This document shows, one piece after another, positions 45,929 to 55,698 of a stretch of 64,000 bases of DNA. This stretch comes from Serinicoccus profundi. GTDB taxonomy: Bacteria; Actinomycetota; Actinomycetes; Actinomycetales; Dermatophilaceae. The notes under the pieces were generated by a model. That model was not told the DNA's origin. It ran no database searches and worked only from the letters and a program-made list of their open reading frames with translations. A program made the translations under genes and the position numbers. The first letter of the stretch is position 1. Every line of letters begins with the position of its first letter. The stretch is taken from positions 2,914,001-2,978,000 of the forward strand of contig NZ_CP042862.1 in assembly GCF_008001015.1 (NCBI RefSeq), written 5' to 3'.

Positions 45929-46564
45929 TCAGTCATCGTCGTCCCAGTCGTCATCGTCGTCCCAGTCGTCATCGCACTCTTCCCACCCGTCGTCGTCCCA
46001 GCACATGACGGGCGAGGGCTGGACGGGTGCAGGTTGGGCGGGTGCCGGCTGCGCCGGGGCAGGCTGCACCGGTGCGGGCTGGGCCGGCGCAGGAGGTGCC
46101 TGCTCGGCGGCACGGGCTGCTTCCTCGGCGGCGCGAGCGGCAGCCTCGGCCTCGGCCGCGGCCTGATCCTCGGCTGCTCGCTGGGCGGCGGCCTCCTCCT
46201 GCGCAGCCTTCTCCGCCTTCTCTGCTGCCGCCTTCTCCTCGGCCGCCTGGTCCTTCGCCTTCTGCTCGGCCTTCTCGGCGGCCCGCGCCTCGGCCTCCCG
46301 CTCGGCGTCCTCCCGCACCTGGGCGAAGCCGTCCGAGAGGGTGAGGCTCCCCTCCTGGAGTGCTCGCACGAGGTCGGCGGTCAGGACGTCAGGACGACCG
46401 GCCGACCCGGCCTGGGGGACGGGCGCGTCAGCCTCGGCGATCTCGAGGGCACCGGCGACGACGATGCCCTCGGTCTCCTGCGCGTCTGCGGCGGCGTCGA
46501 TCCACAGCCACCCACCGGTCAGGCCGATGAGGACGAGGGCGAGAGCGGAAGCCACCATCTTCAT
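45929..46564 (-). CDS. TolA-like secreted/anchored protein with Ala-Glu coiled coil and Asp-Trp tail
   Basis: 211 residues: N-terminal hydrophobic anchor or signal (MKMVASALALVLIGLTGGWLW), a short globular stretch, an alpha-helical coiled-coil of Ala/Glu/Lys repeats (about 85-155), QPAP repeats and a final segment with two Cys and about sixteen Asp (CWDDDGWEECDDDWDDDD). The acidic tail may bind divalent cations. No known family beyond resemblance in composition to TolA and to Pro-rich wall-spanning proteins. Start ATG at 46564. Transcribed alone. Confidence 0.7.
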   Translation of the reverse strand: MKMVASALALVLIGLTGGWLWIDAAADAQETEGIVVAGALEIAEADAPVPQAGSAGRPDVLTADLVRALQEGSLTLSDGFAQVREDAEREAEARAAEKAEQKAKDQAAEEKAAAEKAEKAAQEEAAAQRAAEDQAAAEAEAAARAAEEAARAAEQAPPAPAQPAPVQPAPAQPAPAQPAPVQPSPVMCWDDDGWEECDDDWDDDDDWDDDD

Positions 46565-46683
46565 GCGACCGAGTCTGCCGAGCCCGGAGGAGAGGGGGGT
46601 GAGACCTCCATGAGAAACCTCTCATCCGCGCTGGCCAGCCGCCACAGAATCCGCTGAAACGCAGTCACACCACCGGCCCACAC

Positions 46684-49277
46684 CTACGCGCGGACGTCGA
46701 CCGTCCACTGCTCCTCGGCCCACTCCAGGACGACGTCGCGCCAGCGCGGCCGCAGGGAGTAGACCGCGACGAGCCGCGCCACGGTCGCCCGACGCGCGAG
46801 CCCGAGCCGTGCCTGCGGCACCTTCCCCGCCCGGGCAGCTTCAGCCACGGCCTCCCGCACCACGTCCGCGGCGGCAATCGTCCACACCCCCTGCGCCTGC
46901 CGCAGTGCGGCGTGCACCGCGAGGTTGGCGAGGTCGAGGGCGGGCTCGGCCCGGCATACCGTGTCGAGGTCGATGACGCCGATGCGCTGGCCGTCCCAGA
47001 GCAGCTGACCGTCGTGCAGGTCGCGGTGCGCCACGACGAGATCCACCGCGGGCGAGCGGTCGAGCTCGGCCGCGGTGGCCTCCAGGCGTTCGGACCATCC
47101 GGTGCCGGTCAGGAGGCCGAGGGCGCCCACCCGCTCCGACCACGTGCGCAGCACCTGAGCCTCGTGGGTGGGGGTATGCGCCTCCAGACCGGTCGTCGAC
47201 AGCCGCTGCCAGCTCGACCAGGCGCCCGCCCAGACCCCCCACACCTCGGTCCAGCCCCGGTCGGTCGACAACCGCTGGACGGGGAGCCCCGGCAGCGCCG
47301 CGGAGCGCACGGTCTGATCCGTGCACTCGAGCACGTCCGCGGCGTCGAGCCCGGCAGCCCGCGCCACCGACGCCCCCCGCACGAGGCCTCGGCGACGGCC
47401 GCCGCCCGGCCCGGGCGCACGACCTTGAGGTAGCCGTCGCACCGATGCACGACGGCCCGCCGCCCGGCGCGGTGCACCAGCAGGCTTCCGCCACTGACAA
47501 CATCGCCGAGGGCGGGCAGCCGCGGATCCTCGCCATACGGCAGCAAGTGGACCTCCCCCGCGGTCGTGATGGTGCCGGCTCGCAGGTGGCCGCGGGTGTC
47601 GCGACCCTCGATCGCGACCCGGTGGTGCCCGTGCCGCTCGCCGGCCGGCCAGGCACGCTCGACGTCGACGTCGTCCTCGGGGCGCGGCCCGGCAACGTGT
47701 CCCGGCACCCGCCATGTCTCCTCGGGCTTCTCGCGTGCGGCGTCGGTCATGGGTATGCCGTGCGAGCCGCCCGTCGGCCTCGGTGGGGTGGCATCGCGGT
47801 CGCGCGCTCGGGAGGGTGGCCCGTCGGCCGCGCTGTGGGTCGGCTGATCGGCGGCGCGGGTGAGCTGGTCGAGCGCTAGCCGCCCGATGAGCAGGGTCTC
47901 CTCGCGCCAGCGCGCACGCTGGGCCCGCCACGGCTCCCCGACCCGCGCCAGCAGGGCCGCGGCGACCCACGCGCCGCCGATGGCCTTCCGGCCATGACCG
48001 GCGAGGAAGGCCTCCCACTGCGCCGAGGTGGAGTCGGTGCCGCCAGCGGCAGCGGCCGGGCTCCTCCTGGCGACCGCATCCTGCGCCTCGCGCAGGATCT
48101 CGCTCGCCCAAACCGAGGCCAGGTCGATCTCGACCGGCCCGAGGCAGGCACGGTCCAGGTCGGTGAGCCATACCGCCCCGTCATCGCCGAGCAGGAACTG
48201 GTCCAGCGAGAGGTCCCCGTGCAGCACCACGGCAGCAGAACTCTGCACCGTGGGCGTGGAGGGCACACCGGCGAGCCGGGACGGCCTGGTGACCGCGGGC
48301 GCAGTGCCGACGGACGCCGGCTCGGAAGCCCCTCCCTCGCCTTCGCCACCCTCCGGCAGCGACGGCGGCAGCCCGGCCAGGGCACGCCGCGCGGTGTCGG
48401 CGACCTCCGGCGCGACCGCCTCGACCTGCGTGACCGCCCGCTCTGCCGCGGCCCGCAGATCGCTCCATCCTCGCCGGGGCAGACCCACGACCGTCGGGGT
48501 CACGGTATGCAGCCGGGCAGCGAGCGCACCCGCCAGGTGGGCGGCCCTCACCAGGTCGGCTGGGTGCTCCGCGTCTCGGGCGAGGTCGGTCCCCTCGACC
48601 CACGGCCACACGCTGACCCGTCCAGACGTCATCACCCGAGGTTCCGCACCCCCGGAGGCCACCTCACCTGCACCTCCGGACGTCGTCACGCCGGGCCCCA
48701 CCCGCCCGGACGTCGCCCTACCGTCGCCAGTGGACCCCTCGCCCGACCCCCGCGGCGTCACCACGGGCAGGCCCTGCGCCGCGAGCGCCTGACTGACGGT
48801 CGCCATCCGCTGCGCATGCGGCTCGGCGGTGACCCGGACGACCTCGTCCCCGGCCCGCAGCACGAGGCGACGCAGCGGGTTGTAGCGCAGCAGCACCAGG
48901 TCGTCGGCGGTGAGGTCGAGGCCGCTGCGGCGCAACGGCTTGGCCAGCGCCGGGTCGGTCGCGAGGCCACCCCAGACCAGCTCGGCGTCCCACTGCGGCA
49001 GCGGCACCGAGGAGATCTGCTCGGCCAGTCCGTAGCGCTGCGCCCGCTCCCGAGCCTTGACCGCCTTGGCGCGCGCGGGCCCGATGAGCGCCTGGATCCA
49101 GCCGAGCACCCGCCCGTCGGGGCCGAGCAGGACCGCCGTGTGACTCACCCCCGGCTTGGGTCGCACGCGGGTCACTCGCACCGGTGTGCGCAGCAGCCCG
49201 CTCAGCCGCCCCGGGTCGAGGAGCAGCTCGAGCACCGGGTCCGGCGCGGACCCGCGTGACGCCGTCCGATCAGCCAC
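46684..49277 (-). pseudogene. Double phosphotransferase (APH-like) protein, frameshifted
   Basis: Two kinase-like halves. The first, read from 49277, has HGDLSLDQFLLGDDGAVWL and TDLDRACLG. The second, read to 46684, has AHRDLHDGQLLWDGQRIGVIDLDTVC. The loop Asn of HxDxxxxN is Gln in both. Frame changes in a run of six C (47373-47378): one additional base restores AEASCGGASVARAAGLDA and a protein of about 865 residues. The gene overlaps the ABC gene by 8 bp at its start. A sugar or antibiotic kinase role in the glycosyltransferase cluster is possible; substrate unknown. Confidence 0.8.
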
Positions 49278-51039
49278 GGCTCTCCTCCAGGACCTCGCCC
49301 AGCGGCGCCTCCTGTGCCGGCCCCGACCACGTCACCCGGCCCTGCTCGAGCACGACGACCCGGTCGGCGCCCCGCGCCACGTCGAGGTCGTGGGTGATCA
49401 TGACGCTGGTGCGCCCGCGGCTGAGCTCGGCGATCGCCTCACCGACGAGCACGACGTTGTCCGGGTCGAGCCCCGTCGTCGGCTCGTCGAGGAGCAGCAC
49501 CGGTGCGTCGCGCAGGAAGGCCCGGGCCAGGGAGATCCGTTGCCGCTGACCGCCGGAGAGGCTCGCCCCACGCTCGCTCACCTCGGTCTGCAGACCCTCG
49601 GGCAGCTCGTCGGTGAACTCGGTGACGCGGGCGAGCCGCGCCGCACGCTGCACCTGGTGCTCGCTCGCCTCGGGGCGGCCCTGCCGGATGTTGTCCTCGA
49701 TGGTGCCGGTGAAGAGGACGGCGTCCTGCTGCACGAGCGCGATCTGGCCGCGCAGGTCGCGCAGGTCGACCTCGCGCAGGTCGACCCCGTCCAGGTGCAC
49801 GCTGCCCGAGCCAGGGTCCAGCAGGCGCAGCAGAAGCGAGGCCACGGTCGACTTGCCCGAGCCCGAAGGGCCGACGATGGCGACCCGCTCCCCCGGCTCG
49901 ATCTGCAGGTCGACCCCGCGCAGCACCGGCAGCCCGGGGACGAACTCCAGGTGCACGTCCCGCAGCTCCACCCGACCTCGGACGACGCCCAGGCGCACCG
50001 GGTCGACCGGGGAGACGATGTCGGGCTGCTCGTCGAGCAGGTCGGCGACCCGCTCGCCGGAGGCGCTGGCGCGGGCGATGCGCCCGGTGTACTTCGCCAG
50101 GTCCCGCAACGGCTTCATCGACGTCTTGAGGTAGGTCAGGAAGATCACCATGTCGCCGGGGGTCATCGCCCCCTGCAGCACCCGCGCGCCACCGAGCAGC
50201 AGCACCGCCGCGGTCGCGACGCCGACGAGCACGTCGGTGCGTCGCTCCAGCCCAGCGGCGAGCCGCCGCGCGACGACGCCGTCCTTGAGGGAGCGGTTGT
50301 TGGAGCCCTGGAAGGTGGCCGAGCGGTCGCGCTCCATCCCGTATGCCTGGACGTGCGTCATCCCGGTGAGCGTCTCCTGGGCGACGTTGGCCAGCTCGCC
50401 CTCGCTGCGCCGCGTCTTGCGGGAGGCGTGGGTGATCTTGCCGGTCGAGAGGCGGGAGAACAGCCCGAAGATGAGGATCGAGACGAGCACGATGAGCGCC
50501 AGCACCGGGTCCAGCCAGGTCATGACGCCGAGCATCGCGACCAGGGTGAAGACATTGGCCACCAGCGGCATACCGGCGGTCACGGCGACCTCCTGGAGGC
50601 GACCGACATCGGCGACCAGCCGCTGCACGACGTCGCCGGAACGCGCCCGCCCGTGGTAGCTGCGGGACAACCCCTGCACGTGGTCGAAGACCGCGGCCCG
50701 CAGCCGGGTGGCGACGCGGCTGCCACTGAGCGCGAAGGCGACGGTCGCGCCGTAGTTGCAGACGGCCCGCAGCCCGATGATCGCGATGGTGCCGAGGCCG
50801 CAGGCGACGAGCAGCTGGACCGTGGCCTGCGGCCCCGGCTCGGCGAGGTCCGCCCCGAGGCTGCGGGTCAGGGCGTCGATGACCAGCTTGGTGGGCCACG
50901 GCTCGAGCACGCGGAAGACCACCTCGAGCAGTAGCAGCACTCCCCCGCCGGCCATCAGCGCTCGCTGCCCGTGCAGGTGCGGCAGCACGAGCCGCAGGGT
51001 CCGCCGCAGCGGCGAGGCCGGCGCGGTGGAGCGGGCCAT
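49270..51039 (-). CDS. ABC exporter half-transporter (fused TM and ATPase)
   Basis: 589 residues: six-helix ABC_membrane domain (about 20-310) and ATPase with Walker A VGPSGSGKST, signature [15 protein letters not shown], Walker B VLLLDEPTTGLD and switch H (MITHD). ABCB-like exporters carry lipids, lipid-linked glycans or peptides. ATG at 51039 overlaps the preceding glycosyltransferase stop (TGATG). Its location inside the glycosyltransferase cluster suggests export of the glycoconjugate made there. Confidence 0.92.
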   Translation of the reverse strand: MARSTAPASPLRRTLRLVLPHLHGQRALMAGGGVLLLLEVVFRVLEPWPTKLVIDALTRSLGADLAEPGPQATVQLLVACGLGTIAIIGLRAVCNYGATVAFALSGSRVATRLRAAVFDHVQGLSRSYHGRARSGDVVQRLVADVGRLQEVAVTAGMPLVANVFTLVAMLGVMTWLDPVLALIVLVSILIFGLFSRLSTGKITHASRKTRRSEGELANVAQETLTGMTHVQAYGMERDRSATFQGSNNRSLKDGVVARRLAAGLERRTDVLVGVATAAVLLLGGARVLQGAMTPGDMVIFLTYLKTSMKPLRDLAKYTGRIARASASGERVADLLDEQPDIVSPVDPVRLGVVRGRVELRDVHLEFVPGLPVLRGVDLQIEPGERVAIVGPSGSGKSTVASLLLRLLDPGSGSVHLDGVDLREVDLRDLRGQIALVQQDAVLFTGTIEDNIRQGRPEASEHQVQRAARLARVTEFTDELPEGLQTEVSERGASLSGGQRQRISLARAFLRDAPVLLLDEPTTGLDPDNVVLVGEAIAELSRGRTSVMITHDLDVARGADRVVVLEQGRVTWSGPAQEAPLGEVLEESRG

Positions 51040-52331
51040 CAGCGGACCCCGGCGACGGGCACGGCCGGACGGGTGGTCGGCGTGGTCGCCGAGATCCTCG
51101 TGGCCACCGGGATCGGCGCCAGCGTCGCCGCGAGGACGTGGCCCCAGGAGTGCTCGCGCTCCATCAGCCGGCGGGCCGCGGCGCCCATGCGGCGCGCGGC
51201 GTCGGGGTCGGCGACGAGGGAGTCGATGGCGGCGGCGAGCGCCGGCGGGTCCGACGGCGGCACGAGCAGCCCGGTGCGCCCGTCCTCGACGACCGCAGGG
51301 ATCTGGCCGATCCGGGAGGCGACGACGGGCAGGGCGGCCGCGCCGTACTCGTAGACCTTGAGCGGGGAGAAGTAGTGGTCGCCGCTCTCCGGATAGGGGG
51401 CGACCGCGACGAGCGCCCCCTCCAGGGCTGCCGGGATCTGCTCGGGCGCGACCGCGCCGGTCAGCTCCACGGTGAGCCCGTGCTCCGCGGCCGCCTGCTC
51501 GACGGATGCCCGCTGCGGCCCGTCGCCCACGATCCGCAGCCGCCAGGGGCGCTGCGCGAGGGCGGCGGACCGCACGAGGTCCTCGACGCCGTGCCACGGC
51601 TTGAGGGTCCCGACGAAGACGACCACCGGGTCGCCGTCGAGATCGGGGGTCACGGCCTGGATCCGGTCGGTGTTGACCCCGTTGGGCACGACGAGGACGC
51701 TGGCCTGACCGACGAGACCAGCGCCGCCGTGCGCGACCTCACCCGGCGCGGCGCACGGTCCTTCGTCCAGCCCCACGCGCTCGTGCACCCACTCGGCCAC
51801 GCGTCCGCTCACGCAGGCGACGACGTCGGCCGCCGCGACCTGGGCCCGAAGCGCGCCCTCGGCCCCGACCTCGTCGACGAGCACGCGGTGCTCGCGCTGC
51901 TCGTCGATGAGCGGGGCGTTGACCTCCAGCACCGCCCGGACCCCCTCGCCCAGACCGCGACGCGCCGCGTGCAGGACGGTCGAGAAGAGGGAGTAGCGCT
52001 CGTAGACGACATCAGGCGCCGCCGCCACGACCCGGCGGGCGATCTCGGCGCAGGCCTGCCGCTGGGCGACCTCGCGCCGGGCCGCGGCACCGGCGTCGTC
52101 CGAGCCAGACCCGGAGCCGGACCCGATCCGACCGACCGGCACGTGGTGGACCACGAGGTCGGCGAGGTCGGCGGGGACGTGCTCGGGGTCACCGAGGCGG
52201 ACGGCATACACCTCGACGTCGGCGCCCCGGTCGCGCCAGGCACGCACGATCTCCTGGATGTGGACACTCGCCCCCTTGGTCCCGAAGACGGGGATGCCGG
52301 GGTCGGCGCAGACGTAGGCGACGCGGGTCAT
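51039..52331 (-). CDS. Glycosyltransferase (GT4-like)
   Basis: 430 residues from ATG at 52331. Start motif VAYVCADPGIPVFGTKGASVHIQEI and C-terminal nucleotide-sugar region with VVFVGTLKPWHGVEDLV and SPLKVYEYGAAALPVVAS match GT4 transferases. An Asp/Ser/Gly-rich loop (GSGSGSGSDD) interrupts the N-domain. A retaining transferase acting at the membrane is likely. It overlaps its neighbours on both sides. Confidence 0.88.
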   Translation of the reverse strand: MTRVAYVCADPGIPVFGTKGASVHIQEIVRAWRDRGADVEVYAVRLGDPEHVPADLADLVVHHVPVGRIGSGSGSGSDDAGAAARREVAQRQACAEIARRVVAAAPDVVYERYSLFSTVLHAARRGLGEGVRAVLEVNAPLIDEQREHRVLVDEVGAEGALRAQVAAADVVACVSGRVAEWVHERVGLDEGPCAAPGEVAHGGAGLVGQASVLVVPNGVNTDRIQAVTPDLDGDPVVVFVGTLKPWHGVEDLVRSAALAQRPWRLRIVGDGPQRASVEQAAAEHGLTVELTGAVAPEQIPAALEGALVAVAPYPESGDHYFSPLKVYEYGAAALPVVASRIGQIPAVVEDGRTGLLVPPSDPPALAAAIDSLVADPDAARRMGAAARRLMEREHSWGHVLAATLAPIPVATRISATTPTTRPAVPVAGVR

Positions 52332-53569
52332 CGGGTGGCTCCTGCCGTGACGGCGGCCAGTCGGGCCGCCTGGGTGGTGGTGTCGAAGTCCCGCTCGACG
52401 CGGGCGCGGGCGGACCGGGCGACCTCGACCCGGGGCCAGGAGGGCTCGGCGACCCGGCGCAGCGCGTCGGCGACCCGGCCGGCGAGCCCGTCGGGGTCGC
52501 AGGGCAGCAGCACGCCGGTGGCGGGCGCGTCGCCGGTGGCCGGATGGATCGCCTCGGGTATGCCGGTGACGTCGGTCGCGACGCACGGCACCCCACTGGC
52601 CATCGCCTCGAGCAGCACAGTCGGCAGCCCGTCGGCGTTGCCGTCGGCGCCGACGACGCAGGGGGCGACCATGACGTCGGCCCAGTCGAGCTCGGCGACG
52701 AGCTCGGACTGGCTGCGCGACCCGAGCAGGGTGACGACGTCGCCGACCCCGGCCCGCTCGACCTGTGCGGCGAGGTCGGCGGCGCGCTCGCCCTCACCGA
52801 CGATCCGCACCTCGAGCGGCATACCCTCGGCGCGCAGCGCGGTGACGGCGTCGACGAGGTGGTCGAAACCCTTCTTCTCGACGATGCGGCCGACCGCGAG
52901 CACGCGCAGCACCGGGCCGACGGGGCGCGGGTCGCGGTAGGCGAAGCGCCCCAGCTCCAGCCCGTTGCGCACGAGGCTGACGCGGTCGGCCAGCGTGGGG
53001 TCGACGTGCTCGAGGAGGAAACGGCGGTTGTAGTCGCTGATCGCGATGACGGCAGCGGCCCGTCCGAGCACCTCCCGCAGCACCACGCGGTCGACGGACT
53101 CGTGGAAGAGGTCCTTGGCGTGCGTGGTGACGGTGAAGGGTATGCCGGTGAGCGCGCTCGCGATCGCCGTGCACCACGACGCCATGCTGGCGAAGTGCAC
53201 GTGGACCCGGGTGATGCCGTCGCGGCGCAGCCGCAGCGCGAGGTCGACGCCCTGGGCGATGTCGGAGGGGTCGAGACGGACGAGAAGCGGCATGAGCGCA
53301 CCGAAGCGCGCGCCGAAGTCGGGCAGCTCGGCCTGCGCCTGCGCGAGGACCTCCCACTCGGCCGACAGCTTGTGCGCGCGGGGCAGGTGGGTCACCGGGG
53401 CCTGCACCTGGGCGAGCTGGGGGTGGAAGCGCGAGTCGGTGGTGGGCCGCAGCGCGTAGATGGCCAGGTCGTCGCCGGCGGCCTCACGGGCCAGGATCTC
53501 GGTGACGACGAAGGTCTCGGAGAAGCGCGGGTAGACCTTGAGGACGTAGGCGGTGCGTTCAGACGGCAA
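52328..53569 (-). CDS. Glycosyltransferase (GT4-like)
   Basis: 413 residues with MPSERTAYVLKVYPRFSETF at the start, acceptor-binding region HVHFASMASWCTA, and C-domain features VLAVGRIVEKKGFDHLVDA, PTVLLEAMASGVPCVATD. Canonical GT-B, GT4 family. The TSFSET-like start is common in exopolysaccharide or teichoic-acid-type glycosyltransferases. It overlaps both neighbours by 4 and 11 bp. Confidence 0.9.
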   Translation of the reverse strand: MPSERTAYVLKVYPRFSETFVVTEILAREAAGDDLAIYALRPTTDSRFHPQLAQVQAPVTHLPRAHKLSAEWEVLAQAQAELPDFGARFGALMPLLVRLDPSDIAQGVDLALRLRRDGITRVHVHFASMASWCTAIASALTGIPFTVTTHAKDLFHESVDRVVLREVLGRAAAVIAISDYNRRFLLEHVDPTLADRVSLVRNGLELGRFAYRDPRPVGPVLRVLAVGRIVEKKGFDHLVDAVTALRAEGMPLEVRIVGEGERAADLAAQVERAGVGDVVTLLGSRSQSELVAELDWADVMVAPCVVGADGNADGLPTVLLEAMASGVPCVATDVTGIPEAIHPATGDAPATGVLLPCDPDGLAGRVADALRRVAEPSWPRVEVARSARARVERDFDTTTQAARLAAVTAGATR

Positions 53570-54860
53570 CGGCCAGTCCTTCCCTGCGGTCCACGGCCGC
53601 CGCCGCGGACTCGGTGCTGTTGCCGGTGAGGCCCTCGGTGGGCAGCGCGAAGGCGGGGACCGGGGCGAGTGCCGGGGAGGTGCGGACCAGCGCGGCGGCC
53701 GAGGTCGCGACCGCCCGCAGGCCCCCGAGGTCGAGGCCGGAGCGGTCGACCCGATGGTGCACGGCGCCCGCCCACCACCGGCTGATGGCCGCGTCGGTGA
53801 GGTCGCCCTCCCGCAGCAGGTCGGTGGCTCCCACGCCGGTGAGGGCGCGGGCCCGGATGAGCTGCTCGGTGCGCGGGCGCTCGCGCGGCACGAGCAGCGC
53901 GGGCACGTCGGTGGCGAGGGTCTCGGCGACGGTGTTGTAGCCGGCCATCGAGACCGAGGCGGCGGCCCGGCGGATGAGCCCGGCGGCGTCGTCGACGCTG
54001 CGGGTCACCGAGGTGTGGCGGCCGGCCTCCCGCTCCACCGCACGGTGGTCGGCGTCCGACATCTGGGGCCCGGTGATGAGGATCTGCCGGTGGCCGGCGG
54101 GCACCCGCGCCCGGGCGGCGGCCAGGCACAGCCGGGTGCCGTCGCTGCCGCCACCTGCCGTGGTGACGAGGTAGGGCTGCTCGGGGTCGAGCTCGGTCGG
54201 CTCCTCCGCGCGGCCGTGGGCGAGGAAGCCCTGGTAGCGGACGAGCGGTGCGAGCTCGTCGGGCAGCTCGCCGGAGAGCCGCAGGTCGTGCACCGCCGGG
54301 TCGCCGTAGATCCAGATCTCGTCGTAGATCTCGGCCACCAGCTCGGCGGGCGTCTGCCGCCACTCCGACTCGACCGCCTCGGGGGCGTCGAGGACGTCGC
54401 GCAGACCCAGGACGAAGCGGGCCTGCGGCAGCTCGCGGCGCATCGCCTGGAGCCCGGCGAGCAGCTCGCCGCCGACGCCGAGCGCGTGGCGGTCCACGAC
54501 GACGAGGTCGGGCCGGAAGGCGACCCCCGTGGCCCGGACGATCTCCCCGCGCACCGACAGCACGGCGTCCATCCCCAGGTCGAGGTGGCGCGGGCCGTAG
54601 CCGCTGTGGCCGGCCGTCTTGCCGATCGCCGGGAGGGTGACGACGTCGAAGCCGGCCGGCAGGCTGCGAGCGCCGGCCCCGGCGACACCGTTGAGGAGCA
54701 GACCGGTGACCGGACGACCGGTGAGCACCGGCAGACGCTGGGAGAGGGTATGCGCGAGGGCGCGGTTGCGGCGGAAGTGACCCAGACCCTGGGAGTCGTG
54801 GGAGTAGAACACGGCACGCAGCGGCTGTGCGCCGCTGCCGGTGCTGCTGCGTCGGTCCAT
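53559..54860 (-). CDS. MurG-like glycosyltransferase
   Basis: 433 residues from ATG at 54860 (AGAGGACGAC upstream). YSHDSQGLGHFRRNRALAHTL is the N-terminal Gly-loop of GT28-like enzymes, and SVSMAGYNTVAETLATDVPALLVPRERPRTEQ is the nucleotide-sugar part. It is the first gene of the cluster. The region 54861-55014 between it and the response regulator holds no gene, and probably the cluster promoter. Confidence 0.88.
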   Translation of the reverse strand: MDRRSSTGSGAQPLRAVFYSHDSQGLGHFRRNRALAHTLSQRLPVLTGRPVTGLLLNGVAGAGARSLPAGFDVVTLPAIGKTAGHSGYGPRHLDLGMDAVLSVRGEIVRATGVAFRPDLVVVDRHALGVGGELLAGLQAMRRELPQARFVLGLRDVLDAPEAVESEWRQTPAELVAEIYDEIWIYGDPAVHDLRLSGELPDELAPLVRYQGFLAHGRAEEPTELDPEQPYLVTTAGGGSDGTRLCLAAARARVPAGHRQILITGPQMSDADHRAVEREAGRHTSVTRSVDDAAGLIRRAAASVSMAGYNTVAETLATDVPALLVPRERPRTEQLIRARALTGVGATDLLREGDLTDAAISRWWAGAVHHRVDRSGLDLGGLRAVATSAAALVRTSPALAPVPAFALPTEGLTGNSTESAAAAVDRREGLAVAV

Positions 54861-55014
54861 GTCGTCCTCTCCCGCCCGACCCGGTGCCGGGGCGTGAGGA
54901 TGAGTGAACACGGGCGGGATGAGGTCACCATGACACCGTCATGAGAGTGCTCTCATGCGGCCTGACCTGCATCGACGCAGCGGCGTCGGGCGGACGCCGT
55001 CAGCAGCGGACGCG

Positions 55015-55689
55015 TCAGCGCTCGAAGCGGTAGCCGACCCCGCGCACGGTGGTGATGCGGTCGGCGCCGACCTTGGCCCGCAGGTAGCGGATGTAGACGT
55101 CGACGACGTTGGAGCTGCCGGTGACCTCGAAGCCCCACACCCGGTCCAGCAGCTGGTCACGGCTGAGGACCTGGCCGGCGTGGTCCATGAGCTCACGGGC
55201 GAGGGTGAACTCACGGGCCGACAGCTCGACCGGCTGGCCGTCGACGTGCACCGTGCGGGCGGGGATGTCGAGGCGGACCCCGCCGACCTCGAGGACGTCC
55301 TCCCCGCGGCCACCGGCCTGCGCCTCGGCGTGCTGGCGCAGCCGCAGCTTGACCCGGGCGCGCAGCTCCTCGACCCGGAAGGGCTTGGGCAGGTAGTCCT
55401 CGGCGCCGTTCTCCAGGCCGTGCACGGTGTCCTCGACCGAGTCGCGGGCCGTGCACATGATGACCGGCACCGGCTCGTCCATGGTGCGCAGCATGCGCAG
55501 CACGGTGAAGCCGTCCATCTTGGGCAGCCCCACGTCGAGCACGACGAGGTCGATCTGGCCTCCGCTGGCGGCCTCCAGCGCGGCGATCCCGTCGGAGACG
55601 ATCGTCGTGCGGTGGCCGTCGGCCCGCAGCCCCCGGTCGATGACGCGGGCGATCCCCTCCTCGTCCTCCGCGATGAGAATGTTCGCCAT
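55015..55689 (-). CDS. Two-component response regulator, OmpR/PhoB family
   Basis: 224 residues. The receiver domain has the acidic EDEEG and phosphorylatable Asp in LVVLDVGLPKMDG; the Lys is in YLPKPF. The DNA-binding winged helix ends in the typical RTVRGVGYRF-like TTVRGVGYRFER. It is 9 bp downstream of the histidine kinase gene, so both are one operon. Targets unknown; the glycosyltransferase cluster lies just downstream. Confidence 0.93.
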   Translation of the reverse strand: MANILIAEDEEGIARVIDRGLRADGHRTTIVSDGIAALEAASGGQIDLVVLDVGLPKMDGFTVLRMLRTMDEPVPVIMCTARDSVEDTVHGLENGAEDYLPKPFRVEELRARVKLRLRQHAEAQAGGRGEDVLEVGGVRLDIPARTVHVDGQPVELSAREFTLARELMDHAGQVLSRDQLLDRVWGFEVTGSSNVVDVYIRYLRAKVGADRITTVRGVGYRFER

Positions 55690-55698
55690 GCGCGCAGG

